Shown here: piece by piece, positions 22,127 to 31,929 of the stretch | Layout: each line of letters begins with the position of its first letter | Position numbering within the stretch: position 1 is the stretch's first letter | Source: an uncultured Clostridia bacterium | Lineage (GTDB): Bacteria; Bacillota; Clostridia; Christensenellales; Borkfalkiaceae | Assembly (NCBI GenBank): GCA_944354265.1 | Contig: CALVPX010000011.1 | Coordinates: 1-41,740, forward strand | DNA: 41,740 bases | Direction of reading: 5' to 3' | Notes under the pieces: model-generated | Databases searched by the model: none | What the model saw: the letters and a program-made list of their open reading frames with translations, nothing else | What the model was told of the DNA's origin: nothing | Position numbers and translations under genes: made by a program

Positions 22127-22888
22127 ATGGATACGGTAGATGCACTCATCGGCATATTGTGCGGAGAGCGGGGCGAAAAGCCCCAAAATTGCCCCGAGAA
22201 GCTCAAGGACAGGTATTTCCGCGCCCTCGTCAACGTCCGTCCTCCCGCGCCTCTGAAGCCCGGATATGAGGCGTTGGAGGGGGAGTACCTCGCGCAAAAG
22301 CTTAAAGAGCGCGGCGTTGTGGACGCGGACAGCTTTGAATACCGTGGCGGCATTGCGCTGTGGAAGGGGGACATCACGCGGCTCAAGTGCGACGGCATAG
22401 TCAATGCCGCAAATTCGCAGCTTTTGGGCTGTTTTTACCCCTGCCACGGCTGCATAGACAACGCAATACACACCTTTGCGGGCGCTCAGCTCAGGCAGGA
22501 GTGCGCGCGCATAATGGCTGCGCAGGGGCACGAGGAGCCCGTCGGCTCGGCAAAGATTACGGGAGCGTACAACCTGCCCTGCAGGTATATAATTCACACC
22601 GTCGGGCCGACGGTGTACGGCGAACTGACCGACGTCCACCGCCAACAGCTTAAAAGCTGCTATCTCTCCTGCCTGAAGTTGGCGGCGGAGAGGGGGCTTA
22701 AAAGCCTCGCCTTCTGCTGCATATCCACGGGCGAATTCCACTTCCCCAACGGGGAGGCGGCCAAGATTGCCGTCGACACCGTCCGCACCTTCCTTGCGGG
22801 TCAGGGCAGTGGGTTAAAGGTCATCTTCAATGTGTTCAAGGAGGTCGATTATGAAATTTACTCGCGGCTACTCGCAGAGCGCGGATGA
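22127..22888 (+). CDS. Zinc-type macrodomain protein (ADP-ribosyl hydrolase)
   Basis: This 253-residue protein probably removes ADP-ribose from proteins modified by the adjacent sirtuin. After an N-terminal helical region (1-85), the macro fold begins with IALWKGDITRLKCDGIVNAANSQLLGC. The zinc-type signature follows as CxPCHGCIDNAIH with Cys and His ligands. The phosphate loop is CCISTGEFHFPN. This Zn-Macro subgroup is known to occur in operons with SirTM sirtuins. An AAAGGAGG ribosome binding site lies in the end of the previous gene. Its 3' end overlaps the sirtuin gene by 38 bp. Confidence 0.92.
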   Translation: MDTVDALIGILCGERGEKPQNCPEKLKDRYFRALVNVRPPAPLKPGYEALEGEYLAQKLKERGVVDADSFEYRGGIALWKGDITRLKCDGIVNAANSQLLGCFYPCHGCIDNAIHTFAGAQLRQECARIMAAQGHEEPVGSAKITGAYNLPCRYIIHTVGPTVYGELTDVHRQQLKSCYLSCLKLAAERGLKSLAFCCISTGEFHFPNGEAAKIAVDTVRTFLAGQGSGLKVIFNVFKEVDYEIYSRLLAERG

Positions 22889-23705
22889 GGTCGGGCGGCT
22901 GATATCCTCCGCCGACCGCATAGTGATAGGCGCGGGCGCGGGGCTGTCCGCCTCGGCGGGCTTCTCCTATTCGGGGGAGCGGTTCGAAAGATATTTTTCC
23001 GACTTCGCCAAAAAGTACGGCATACGCGACATGTATTCGGGTGGCTTCTATCCCTTCAAGACGAGGGAGGAGTATTGGGCGTGGTGGTCGCGCAGCATAC
23101 TCGTCAACAGGTACGACTGCCCCGTCGGCAAAGTATATACCGACCTTTTGCAGCTCGTGCAGGGCAAGGATTACTTTGTGCTTACCACAAACGTCGACCA
23201 TCAGTTTCAGCGCGCAGGCTTTGCAAAGGACAGGCTGTTCTACACGCAGGGCGACTACGGGCTGTTCCAATGCTCCCGCCCCTGCCGCCAAAACACATAC
23301 GACAACGAGGAGATGGTGCGCGCCATGGTAAAGGAGCAGAGGGACATGAAGATTCCCACGGCGCTCATTCCCCGCTGTCCCATGTGCGGCGCACCCTTCG
23401 TGCCCAATCTGCGCGTCGATTCGAGCTTTGTCGAGGACGACGGTTGGCACGCCGCCGCACGCCGTTATTCGGCATATATTGAGGGGTGTAAGGGCGCAAA
23501 TACCCTCCTTTTGGAGCTTGGCGTGGGCGCCAATACCCCCGGTATAATCAAGTATCCCTTTTGGCGAATGTCGCTCGGGGAGGGCTGCGCATATGTGTGC
23601 ATAAACATGGGCGAGGCCTTCGCCCCCGAAGAAATTTCCGACAGGTCGGTGTGCATAGACGGCGACATAGCCGCCGTCCTCGGCGCCGTTGCCCCGTCCC
23701 TGTGA
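22851..23705 (+). CDS. SirTM-class (class M) sirtuin, protein ADP-ribosyltransferase
   Basis: This is a 284-residue NAD-dependent enzyme. The Rossmann motif is GAGAGLSASAGFSY. The NAD-binding TTNVDHQF is at about residue 112. The position of the canonical sirtuin catalytic His is Gln (FYTQGDYG), as known for SirTM enzymes that ADP-ribosylate rather than deacetylate. A zinc site is suggested by CSRPC and CPMCG. NTPGIIKYPFWRM is characteristic of the class. The ATG at 22851 follows AAGGAGG. In described operons the substrate is a GcvH-like lipoyl carrier with an LplA2 ligase. Neither gene is in this window, so the substrate is open. Confidence 0.92.
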   Translation: MKFTRGYSQSADEVGRLISSADRIVIGAGAGLSASAGFSYSGERFERYFSDFAKKYGIRDMYSGGFYPFKTREEYWAWWSRSILVNRYDCPVGKVYTDLLQLVQGKDYFVLTTNVDHQFQRAGFAKDRLFYTQGDYGLFQCSRPCRQNTYDNEEMVRAMVKEQRDMKIPTALIPRCPMCGAPFVPNLRVDSSFVEDDGWHAAARRYSAYIEGCKGANTLLLELGVGANTPGIIKYPFWRMSLGEGCAYVCINMGEAFAPEEISDRSVCIDGDIAAVLGAVAPSL

Positions 23706-23733
23706 GCACTTTAAATGTAAATAAATCAAAACG

Positions 23734-23772
23734 GCCCTGCGGCGCGCCTTGAAAGGCGCGCCGCAGGGCTTT
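23734..23772 (+). terminator. Terminator-like hairpin after the sirtuin
   Basis: A 17-bp GC-rich inverted repeat GCCCTGCGGCGCGCCTT/AAGGCGCGCCGCAGGGC begins 28 bp after the stop. The following T-run is short. Confidence 0.7.
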
Positions 23773-23860
23773 GCGCTGCTTTTGCCGCAATTATAAGAAT
23801 TTTTTATTTGACTATAAATTAATTTTAATCATAAACTTTTTGCCAAATGCCCTCATAGAG

Positions 23861-23889
23861 TTGACAGCGCCGCCAAATGGGGCTAAAAT
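23861..23889 (+). promoter_or_regulatory. Promoter of the ATP synthase operon
   Basis: TTGACA (23861-23866), 17 bp and TAAAAT (23884-23889) lie 230 bp before atpB. The region between is an untranslated leader. Confidence 0.8.
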
Positions 23890-23952
23890 GTGATTGAAAG
23901 ATAAGGCGGAAATGGCGCGCATTGCGCGTAAAGATACTGTGAGCGGCGTTAA

Positions 23953-24050
23953 GCGTCGGCGCTCGGCATTATCCCGTTCGCCGCAATTACGCGGTCTTAC
24001 CGCATGGCAATCGTCGCTCGGCACTTTAAAGTTGTGTCGGCGTTTTTTTT
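23953..24050 (+). promoter_or_regulatory. Leader with an internal terminator upstream of atpB (possible attenuator)
   Basis: CGCTCGGCAC (24015-24024) pairs with GTGTCGGCG (24034-24042) with one bulge, and eight T follow (24043-24050). This gives a good intrinsic terminator inside the transcribed leader. CGCTCGGCA also occurs at 23960-23968, and CCGC/GCGG/CCGC segments at about 23981-24005 can pair in two exclusive ways. This fits attenuation, but no known riboswitch was recognised. Confidence 0.55.
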
Positions 24051-24118
24051 GCAATAAAACCGCTCCTGCGGCACTTGCGGGGAGCGCAGCGCGCCTTTGC
24101 GCGCGCAAGAGGTCATAA

Positions 24119-24976
24119 ATGAAGACGGTAAAAAAGTCTGTAAACAAAAAAATTATAATAATCGCCGTGCTGATCGCCGTGCTCGCGGCACTGCTCGTCG
24201 GGGCCTTTCTCATCGGCGCGCCGCAGAAGGGCGACCTTTCGGAGGAGCTGACCGACGCCGTCCTGCACGAGGAAAAGCGCTTCAACCTCTTCGGGCTGAG
24301 CGTCAACCCTGCGGTCATCTCGGCCTTCATCGTCACGGCGGTGCTGCTCGTGTTCGCGGCGTGCGTGCGCATCTTCGCCATTCCCCGCTTTAAAGAGGTG
24401 CCCGGCAAGTTTCAGCTCCTTCTCGAACAGGCCGTCGGCTTCTTCGACAATATGGCCAAGACCAACAGCCCCGAAAGGAACGGCTTCCTCGGCTGCTACA
24501 TATTCGCCGCCGGCTGCTACATATTCATAGGCACCCTCTTTGAACTGCTCGGCGTGCAGATGACGTCCTCAGGCGGCGTTTCGGTCAGCATGCCCGCGCC
24601 CCTTTCGGACATAAACGCCGCCATAGCCATGGGCTTTTTGTCCTACTTCGTAATTTTGGGCGGCGGCATAGCCACCAACGGCGTAAGGGGCCTCGGCAGA
24701 GCCTTAAAGGAATTCTCTCTCCCCATATCCATGAGCTTCCGTCTGTTCGGCGCCCTCCTTTCGGGCCTGCTCGTCACCGAGCTCGTGTATTACGCCATCT
24801 ATTTAAGCATAGGCGTGCCCGTAATCGTCGGCGTGCTCTTCACTCTGCTGCATGCAATAATTCAGACCTACGTTCTCACCATGCTTACGGCAACCTATTT
24901 CGGCGAGGTCACTGAACCCGCCAAACCCAAGGCCAAAAGGGCCAAAAGGGTCAAAAAGGCGCAGGCGGCCGCTTAA
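24119..24976 (+). CDS. atpB: ATP synthase F0 subunit a
   Basis: This is the membrane subunit forming the proton half-channels next to the c-ring. The 285-residue protein has about six membrane helices. The essential arginine is in ISMSFRLFGALLSG, near residue 208. The second conserved segment HAIIQTYVLTMLTATYFGE is present near the C-terminus. An unusual lysine/alanine-rich tail (KPKAKRAKRVKKAQAAA) extends past the last helix, and the N-terminus carries an extra hydrophobic segment. No atpI gene precedes it. The start context is AGAGGTCATAA. It is the first gene of the operon. Confidence 0.93.
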   Translation: MKTVKKSVNKKIIIIAVLIAVLAALLVGAFLIGAPQKGDLSEELTDAVLHEEKRFNLFGLSVNPAVISAFIVTAVLLVFAACVRIFAIPRFKEVPGKFQLLLEQAVGFFDNMAKTNSPERNGFLGCYIFAAGCYIFIGTLFELLGVQMTSSGGVSVSMPAPLSDINAAIAMGFLSYFVILGGGIATNGVRGLGRALKEFSLPISMSFRLFGALLSGLLVTELVYYAIYLSIGVPVIVGVLFTLLHAIIQTYVLTMLTATYFGEVTEPAKPKAKRAKRVKKAQAAA

Positions 24977-25045
24977 AGGCTTCCCTTAACCTTAAAAACT
25001 ATATTTTACAAACGTTTATCTTTTAAAGATTATATGGAGGATTTT

Positions 25046-25426
25046 ATGAAAATCGCTAAGAAAACTCTCTTCTGTCTGATGGCTCTCGCCCTCGGCGCAG
25101 TCATCGTCGCCCTCATCTCCTACATGATGGGCGGAAACGCAATAGCCCTTGCCGAAACGGCAAACGACGCCGTGGTCGCGGCTGAAGAAAGCGCGGCGGC
25201 CGCTCCCTCGCTCACCGCAATCGGCGCGGCAGTTGCCATAGGCCTTGCTGCCCTCGGCGGCGCAATCGCCATGGGCATGGCAATAGCAAAGGCAATGGAG
25301 GGCATCTCCCGTCAGCCCGAAGCCGACGGCAAAATAAGAAGCGTTTTAATGCTCGGCCTCGTGTTCATCGAAACGGTAGTCATCTACGCGCTCATCGTCG
25401 CAATACTCATAATGTTCGTCGTTTAA
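25046..25426 (+). CDS. atpE: ATP synthase F0 subunit c
   Basis: This is the rotor proteolipid. The start at 25046 follows GGAGG. The 126-residue product is longer than the usual 75-90 residues because of an N-terminal hydrophobic helix and an alanine-rich linker (about residues 1-50), which could be a cleaved signal peptide. The core hairpin is IGAAVAIGLAALGGAIAMGMA, the polar loop ISRQPEADGK, and VFIETVVIYALIVAILIMF with the ion-carrying Glu. The Gln that helps bind sodium in Na-type c subunits is Met here, so proton coupling is more likely. That last point is an inference from one alignment by eye. Confidence 0.93.
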   Translation: MKIAKKTLFCLMALALGAVIVALISYMMGGNAIALAETANDAVVAAEESAAAAPSLTAIGAAVAIGLAALGGAIAMGMAIAKAMEGISRQPEADGKIRSVLMLGLVFIETVVIYALIVAILIMFVV

Positions 25427-25490
25427 GCTCAGCCAAAGACAATTGGCGGCGGCATATGTCCCCGCCAACACAATTTTCTGAGGAAAATTT

Positions 25491-26180
25491 ATGCCACTTA
25501 ACATAGATTGGCAGCAGATATTGCTGCACCTTTTCAACTTCATAATTTTAGCGGCGGGGCTGTCCTTCCTGCTCTTCAAACCCGTCAGAAAATTTATGGC
25601 CGCCCGCGAGGAAAAGTACAAAAAGGCCGCTGACGAGCACGCGCAGAAGGTAGCCGAAACACAGGCCCTCGAAAAGGAGAGGCAGGTCAAGATCGCCGCC
25701 CTCGACGGCGAACTTGCCGAGCGCGAAAAGCAGGCGCTCGCCGCCACCGAGACGCGCAAGAACCGCATAATTGCCGAGGCGCACGAGGAGGCGGATAAGA
25801 TTGTCGCCGACAGCCGCAAGCGCGCCGAGGCCGAGCGGGCAAAATACATCTCGCAGGTCGGCAGCGACATAACCGACATGGTCGTCCTCTCGGCCGAAAA
25901 GTTGCTCGTGTCCGAGAGCAACGCCGCCACCGACGGCGCGCTGTACGACAAATATCTCGCCCTCGCAGAAGGCGAACAGCCCGCCGCTGCAGACAGACAG
26001 GCGGCGCTTGCCCAAAGGCTTGCAGACGCCAAAGACGGGACTGTATACCGCCGCGAACAGGTCGCCGACATAATAGGCGACGCCGCTGCTTCGGCAATCA
26101 TGGCTCAGGGCTCGGCGGGCGACAGCGCCGTCTACGACCAATTCTTGAGTGAGGTCAACAGAGATGACGGCGACAAATAA
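25491..26180 (+). CDS. atpF: ATP synthase F0 subunit b with extended C-terminus
   Basis: This is the peripheral stalk subunit. Residues 1-35 provide the single membrane helix (WQQILLHLFNFIILAAGLSFLLF) followed by the conserved KPVRKFM. A long charged coiled coil runs to about residue 160. The last 65 residues are not typical of subunit b. They contain two short helical segments (GALYDKYLALAEGEQ and DSAVYDQFLSEVNRD, similar to each other) separated by REQVADIIGDAAASAIMA. The gene overlaps the next by 17 bp. Because the operon has no delta gene, this extension may take part in stalk attachment. That is inference. Confidence 0.9.
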   Translation: MPLNIDWQQILLHLFNFIILAAGLSFLLFKPVRKFMAAREEKYKKAADEHAQKVAETQALEKERQVKIAALDGELAEREKQALAATETRKNRIIAEAHEEADKIVADSRKRAEAERAKYISQVGSDITDMVVLSAEKLLVSESNAATDGALYDKYLALAEGEQPAAADRQAALAQRLADAKDGTVYRREQVADIIGDAAASAIMAQGSAGDSAVYDQFLSEVNRDDGDK

Positions 26181-28152
26181 CACGGCAAAATTATACTGCG
26201 TGGTCCCGCCCGACGAGCGTCAGCTCAAGGGATTGAAGGACTTTTTGGAGCGCACCTCGGGCGTTCGCCCCGAAATTAAAATAATCAAGGATCCCGCCCT
26301 CGTCGGCGGCTTCCGCCTTGAATACAACGGCAACGTGTACGATTGGTCGTCGCGCAATTGGATAGGCAAGTTCAAGGAGGCGGAGGCCCGCCTCGGCGAC
26401 GGCCTGTCCGCAAAGCTGTACTGCATAACCCCGCCCGACGAACGTCAGCTCAAGGGCATGGGCGACTTTTTGGAGCGCACTTACGGCTCCCGTCCCTCAA
26501 TAGAGGTCATCAAGGACCCCTCTGTGGTCGGCGGCTTCCGCCTCGAATACGGCGGCAATGTGTACGATTGGACGGCAAAGAGCAGGATAGAGCGCTTCAG
26601 GGAGGACGTAAAGAACGGCACTCAGGGCGTCACTACCCTCCTGCGCGAGGCGGTCGACAACCTCAAACAGACCATAAGCGGATGGGCCATGCCCGCTTCC
26701 GCCCGCGAAGTCGGCAAAGTGCTGTCCGTCGGCGACGGCATAGCTAAAATCAGCGGGCTCGACCTCGCCGAATACGGCGAAATTCTGCAGTTCGAATGCG
26801 GACTGAAGGGCATGGTGCAGGAGCTCTCCCCCGAGGGCGTCGGCTGCATACTGTTCGGCAACGACAGGGAGATAGAGAGCGGTTCGGCCGTCTACCGCAC
26901 GGGCAAGACCGCGGGCGTTCCCGCGAGCGAAGGCATGATAGGCAGGGTGGTAAACGCCCTCGGCGCCCCCGTCGACGGCGGCGGTGCCATTGCCGCGGGG
27001 GCATATATGCCCATCGAAACTCCCGCCCCCACCATAATCGACCGTCAGCCCGTCAACACTCCCCTGCGCACGGGCATTCTCGCCATAGACTGCATGTTCC
27101 CCATCGGCCGCGGTCAGCGCGAACTTATAATCGGCGACCGTCAGACGGGCAAGACCGCCGTGGCGATAGATACAATTTTAAACCAAAAGGGTCAGAACGT
27201 CATCTGCATATACGTCGCCATAGGGCAAAAGGCAAGCTCGGTGGCGCATCTCGTTGAAAACCTCAAAAAGAGGGGGGCCATGGACTACACCATAGTCGTC
27301 TCCTCAACGGCGGGCGACCCCGCTTCGCTGCAATATATTGCGCCCTATGCCGGCTGCGCCATAGGCGAATACTTCATGAATTCGGGCAGGGACGTGCTCA
27401 TAATCTACGACGACCTCTCAAAGCACGCCGTGGCCTACAGGGCGCTTTCCCTCCTTTTAGGCCGCTCCCCCGGTCGCGAGGCATACCCCGGCGACGTGTT
27501 CTATCTTCACTCCCGCCTCTTGGAGCGCGCAGCGCACCTCTCCGACGAGCGCGGCGGCGGCAGCATGACCGCCCTGCCCATAGTCGAAACGCAGGCGGGC
27601 GACATCTCGGCATATATCCCCACCAACATAATTTCCATAACCGACGGACAGATATTCCTTTCGGGCGACCTCTTCTATTCGGGTCAGCGCCCCGCCGTCA
27701 ACGTCGGCATATCGGTTTCCCGTGTAGGCGGCGACGCACAGACCAAGGCCATGAAGACCGCCGCGGGCACGATAAGGCTCAACCTCGCCCAATACAGGGA
27801 GATGGAGGTGTTCATGCAGTTCTCCTCCGACCTCGACGAAACCACCAAAAAGACGCTCGACTACGGCCGCGGCCTCATGATGCTGCTGCGTCAGCCGCAG
27901 TACAGCCCCCTTGCCGAACACAGGCAGGTAATCCTGCTCGTCGCGGCAATGGGTCACGCCTTCGAAGGGCTGTCGCCCGAGGCCATACCCCAAATAAAGC
28001 TCGACCTTCTTCAGCGCTTCGAGGACTCCCGTCCCGACCTCGTCGACGAGATAAAGACGGGCAATGCGCTCACGCCCGAGCTCAAGGCGCAGATAGTCGA
28101 TACGGTCAAGGACTTTGTGCGCGCACACCTTGCCGCAAATGCCGATAAATAA
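26164..28152 (+). CDS. atpA: ATP synthase F1 subunit alpha with two N-terminal delta-like domains
   Basis: This is the non-catalytic nucleotide-binding F1 subunit. It has 662 residues instead of about 505. Residues 8-82 and 83-155 are two tandem copies of one domain, about two-thirds identical to each other (AKLYCVVPPDERQLKG, IKDPALVGGFRLEY, GNVYDWS). Its pattern of a DP-x-x-x-GGF-x-x-x-x-x-G-x-x-x-D-x-S segment after a helix matches the C-terminal domain of subunit delta/OSCP. From about residue 160 the protein is ordinary alpha: EVGKVLSVGDGIAKISGL, P-loop GDRQTGKTAVA, and SYIPTN-like AYIPTNIISITDGQIF. The ATG at 26164 follows GAGG. A GTG at 26149 is an alternative. No separate atpH lies between atpF and this gene. 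Confidence 0.93.
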   Translation: MTATNNTAKLYCVVPPDERQLKGLKDFLERTSGVRPEIKIIKDPALVGGFRLEYNGNVYDWSSRNWIGKFKEAEARLGDGLSAKLYCITPPDERQLKGMGDFLERTYGSRPSIEVIKDPSVVGGFRLEYGGNVYDWTAKSRIERFREDVKNGTQGVTTLLREAVDNLKQTISGWAMPASAREVGKVLSVGDGIAKISGLDLAEYGEILQFECGLKGMVQELSPEGVGCILFGNDREIESGSAVYRTGKTAGVPASEGMIGRVVNALGAPVDGGGAIAAGAYMPIETPAPTIIDRQPVNTPLRTGILAIDCMFPIGRGQRELIIGDRQTGKTAVAIDTILNQKGQNVICIYVAIGQKASSVAHLVENLKKRGAMDYTIVVSSTAGDPASLQYIAPYAGCAIGEYFMNSGRDVLIIYDDLSKHAVAYRALSLLLGRSPGREAYPGDVFYLHSRLLERAAHLSDERGGGSMTALPIVETQAGDISAYIPTNIISITDGQIFLSGDLFYSGQRPAVNVGISVSRVGGDAQTKAMKTAAGTIRLNLAQYREMEVFMQFSSDLDETTKKTLDYGRGLMMLLRQPQYSPLAEHRQVILLVAAMGHAFEGLSPEAIPQIKLDLLQRFEDSRPDLVDEIKTGNALTPELKAQIVDTVKDFVRAHLAANADK

Positions 28153-28158
28153 TTAACT

Positions 28159-30437
<2,279 letters not shown>

Positions 30438-30440
30438 GTT

Positions 30441-30866
30441 ATGAAAACCTTTAAATTGCACCTCATCGGCGCCGACAGGCTCTTTTACGAGGGCGAATGC
30501 TTCAGCATAATCGCCCCCGCCGTCGACGGTCAGGTCGGCATATTGGCCGACCATTCAAACCTTATCACGGGCATAGTCCCGGGCGAATTGACCTTCACCA
30601 CCCCCGGCGAACATCCCCTCACCTCCACGGTAGCCGTCGCCGGCGGCATCATGAAGGTGGAGAACAACGACGTGATGATACTCGTCGACTCCGTCCTCAG
30701 TCCCGAGGAGATAGATGCCGACCGCGCCCGCGAAGAGGAGGCGGCCGCCCGCGAGGCACTGTTGCAGAAGAGGGGTATTCAGGAATACCGCTCCGCTCAG
30801 GCTCAGCTTGCGCGCGCCGTAACAAAGCTCAAGGTGCGCCGCAAGGGCACCGGCCACGGCGTTTGA
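30441..30866 (+). CDS. atpC: ATP synthase F1 subunit epsilon
   Basis: This central-stalk subunit can inhibit ATP hydrolysis. The 141-residue protein has the N-terminal beta sandwich (FKLHLIGADRLFYEGECFSIIAPAVDGQVGILADHSNLIT) and a C-terminal helical hairpin (EEIDADRAREEEAAAREAL through ARAVTKLKVRR). The length is typical. It is the last gene of the operon, 3 bp after atpD, and an intrinsic terminator follows. Confidence 0.94.
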   Translation: MKTFKLHLIGADRLFYEGECFSIIAPAVDGQVGILADHSNLITGIVPGELTFTTPGEHPLTSTVAVAGGIMKVENNDVMILVDSVLSPEEIDADRAREEEAAAREALLQKRGIQEYRSAQAQLARAVTKLKVRRKGTGHGV

Positions 30867-30910
30867 TTGCGGCATATATGCGGGTCAAACATAATTTAAA
30901 GTAATAAAGC

Positions 30911-30957
30911 GCGGGGCGCGGACTTTTCAAGTCCGCGCCCCGCACTATTTTTTATTT
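30911..30957 (+). terminator. Intrinsic terminator of the ATP synthase operon
   Basis: A 15-bp stem GCGGGGCGCGGACTT/AAGTCCGCGCCCCGC with loop TTC is followed by ACTATTTTTTATTT. It touches the end of the convergent HepT gene and may serve both directions. Confidence 0.93.
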
Positions 30958-31291
30958 ACAACAGTTCAATCAGTTTTTTATACAAAACGGGGAAGTCGCG
31001 CGTTATGCTGTCGTATACAATGGTCAAATCAACTTTGCCATATTCATGCACAATTCTGTTTCTCATGCCGCGTATAGCGTGCCATGGAATGTTATCGTGC
31101 GCCCTCTTAAAGTCGTCGGTCAGCCGTGCCGAATTTTCAGATATCTGTATCATTCTGAACATCATGCTGTCTGCCAGCACGGGGTTGTCCTCCAACTGTT
31201 CAATCGTCACGCCGGACATGTGCAAAAGCACAAAGTTTAAGTCGTCGGTTATCTTTTTAAGGTAATACCTGTCGTTCTTTATATTATCCAT
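30956..31291 (-). CDS. hepT: HepT-like ribonuclease toxin (DUF86)
   Basis: This is a 111-residue all-helical HEPN protein. The active-site motif R-x4-H-x-Y is present as RNRIVHEY near residues 77-84. In studied HepT/MntA pairs the Tyr of this motif is AMPylated by the antitoxin and the RNase is silenced. The start overlaps the end of the MntA-like gene by 8 bp, so translation is coupled. This is a complete, apparently intact toxin. Confidence 0.9.
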   Translation of the reverse strand: MDNIKNDRYYLKKITDDLNFVLLHMSGVTIEQLEDNPVLADSMMFRMIQISENSARLTDDFKRAHDNIPWHAIRGMRNRIVHEYGKVDLTIVYDSITRDFPVLYKKLIELL

Positions 31292-31754
31292 AAATTTTTA
31301 TCCCGTCGCGCAAAATTTCTGTAATCAGCTGTTGGTTGTCGCCGAGCTGTTTGGTGTCAAGCAGGTCAACCTTCTTTTTTAGTCCCTCGCGCAGTTTTTC
31401 GGCAATTTCAAAAAAGGTCAATCCCCCTTCGTCAAGGCATATAAGCAGGTCTATGTCGCTCTTTTCAGTGGCAGTGCCCTTTGCGTACGAGCCGAACAAA
31501 TAGCAAAACTGCACGCTGTATTTGCCCAACACCTCTGCGCACACGCGCTCTATCTTCTCCAGACTCAGCACTCCGTGTTGCTCGTCCGTCAGGCTCATCT
31601 TCTGCAGCTGTTCAAGCATGTATTTATATTTTATTGTGCTTCGCTTTGCCTCGTCATTTTCGTAGGTGACGTATGTCCTCAGCGAAACGCCGAAAATTTC
31701 TGCACATTGCCGCTGAGTAAGGTTGTTCTCCATGCGCGCCTGTTTAAGTTCCAT
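31284..31754 (-). CDS. mntA: XRE-type HTH fused to MntA-like nucleotidyltransferase antitoxin
   Basis: This 156-residue protein is the antitoxin partner of HepT. Residues 1-60 form an XRE-like helix-turn-helix (ARMENNLTQRQCAEIFGVSLRTYVTYE). Residues 75-156 form the minimal nucleotidyltransferase domain with the motif GS-x10-DxD (GSYAKGTATEKSDID) and VDLL downstream. Known MntA enzymes transfer AMP to HepT. The attached DNA-binding domain suggests the antitoxin also represses its own operon. It is divergent from the dGTPase-like gene with a 175-bp spacer. Confidence 0.9.
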   Translation of the reverse strand: MELKQARMENNLTQRQCAEIFGVSLRTYVTYENDEAKRSTIKYKYMLEQLQKMSLTDEQHGVLSLEKIERVCAEVLGKYSVQFCYLFGSYAKGTATEKSDIDLLICLDEGGLTFFEIAEKLREGLKKKVDLLDTKQLGDNQQLITEILRDGIKIYG

Positions 31755-31772
31755 GTCATTGTCCTCTTTCCC

Positions 31773-31855
31773 ACTATACCATATTGCACATTGTTTTGCA
31801 AGTGTTTATGCAAAAATTACACATATAAAATTTTTAAGAGTGCAAAAATTGCATA
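31773..31855 (-). promoter_or_regulatory. mntA-hepT promoter with repeated TTGCA/TGCAA motifs
   Basis: On the minus strand TTGCAA (31796-31801) and TATAGT (31773-31778) are separated by 17 bp. TTGCA or TGCAA recurs within the region, including a TGCAAAAATTGCA palindrome at 31841-31853. These could be operators for the XRE domain of the antitoxin. Confidence 0.6.
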
Positions 31856-31894
31856 TCAGTGGGGGAGATGGACTTTTCGCCGTCAACTTTGCCC

Positions 31895-31923
31895 TTTACA
31901 GGGCGGGAAAAGTGTGGTATAAT
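31895..31923 (+). promoter_or_regulatory. Promoter of the dGTPase-like gene
   Basis: TTTACA (31895-31900), 17 bp and TATAAT (31918-31923) lie so close to the ATG at 31930 that transcription should start at or beside the start codon. Confidence 0.7.
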
Positions 31924-31929
31924 GGGGGC

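Noticed and set aside
22836..23729. Open frame of 297 codons antisense to the sirtuin gene
   Set aside because: The sense strand is a well-supported SirTM with ordered motifs. The antisense product has no recognisable domain and arises from high GC at third positions.
23894..24118. Small gene (74 codons) before atpB, possibly atpI
   Set aside because: The product is basic and has no membrane helix. It reads through the leader terminator and lacks a ribosome binding site.
25046..25426. Sodium-coupled c-ring
   Set aside because: The Glu and the following Thr would fit, but the Gln required in helix 1 of known sodium-type subunits is Met here by my alignment. Sodium coupling is therefore not supported.
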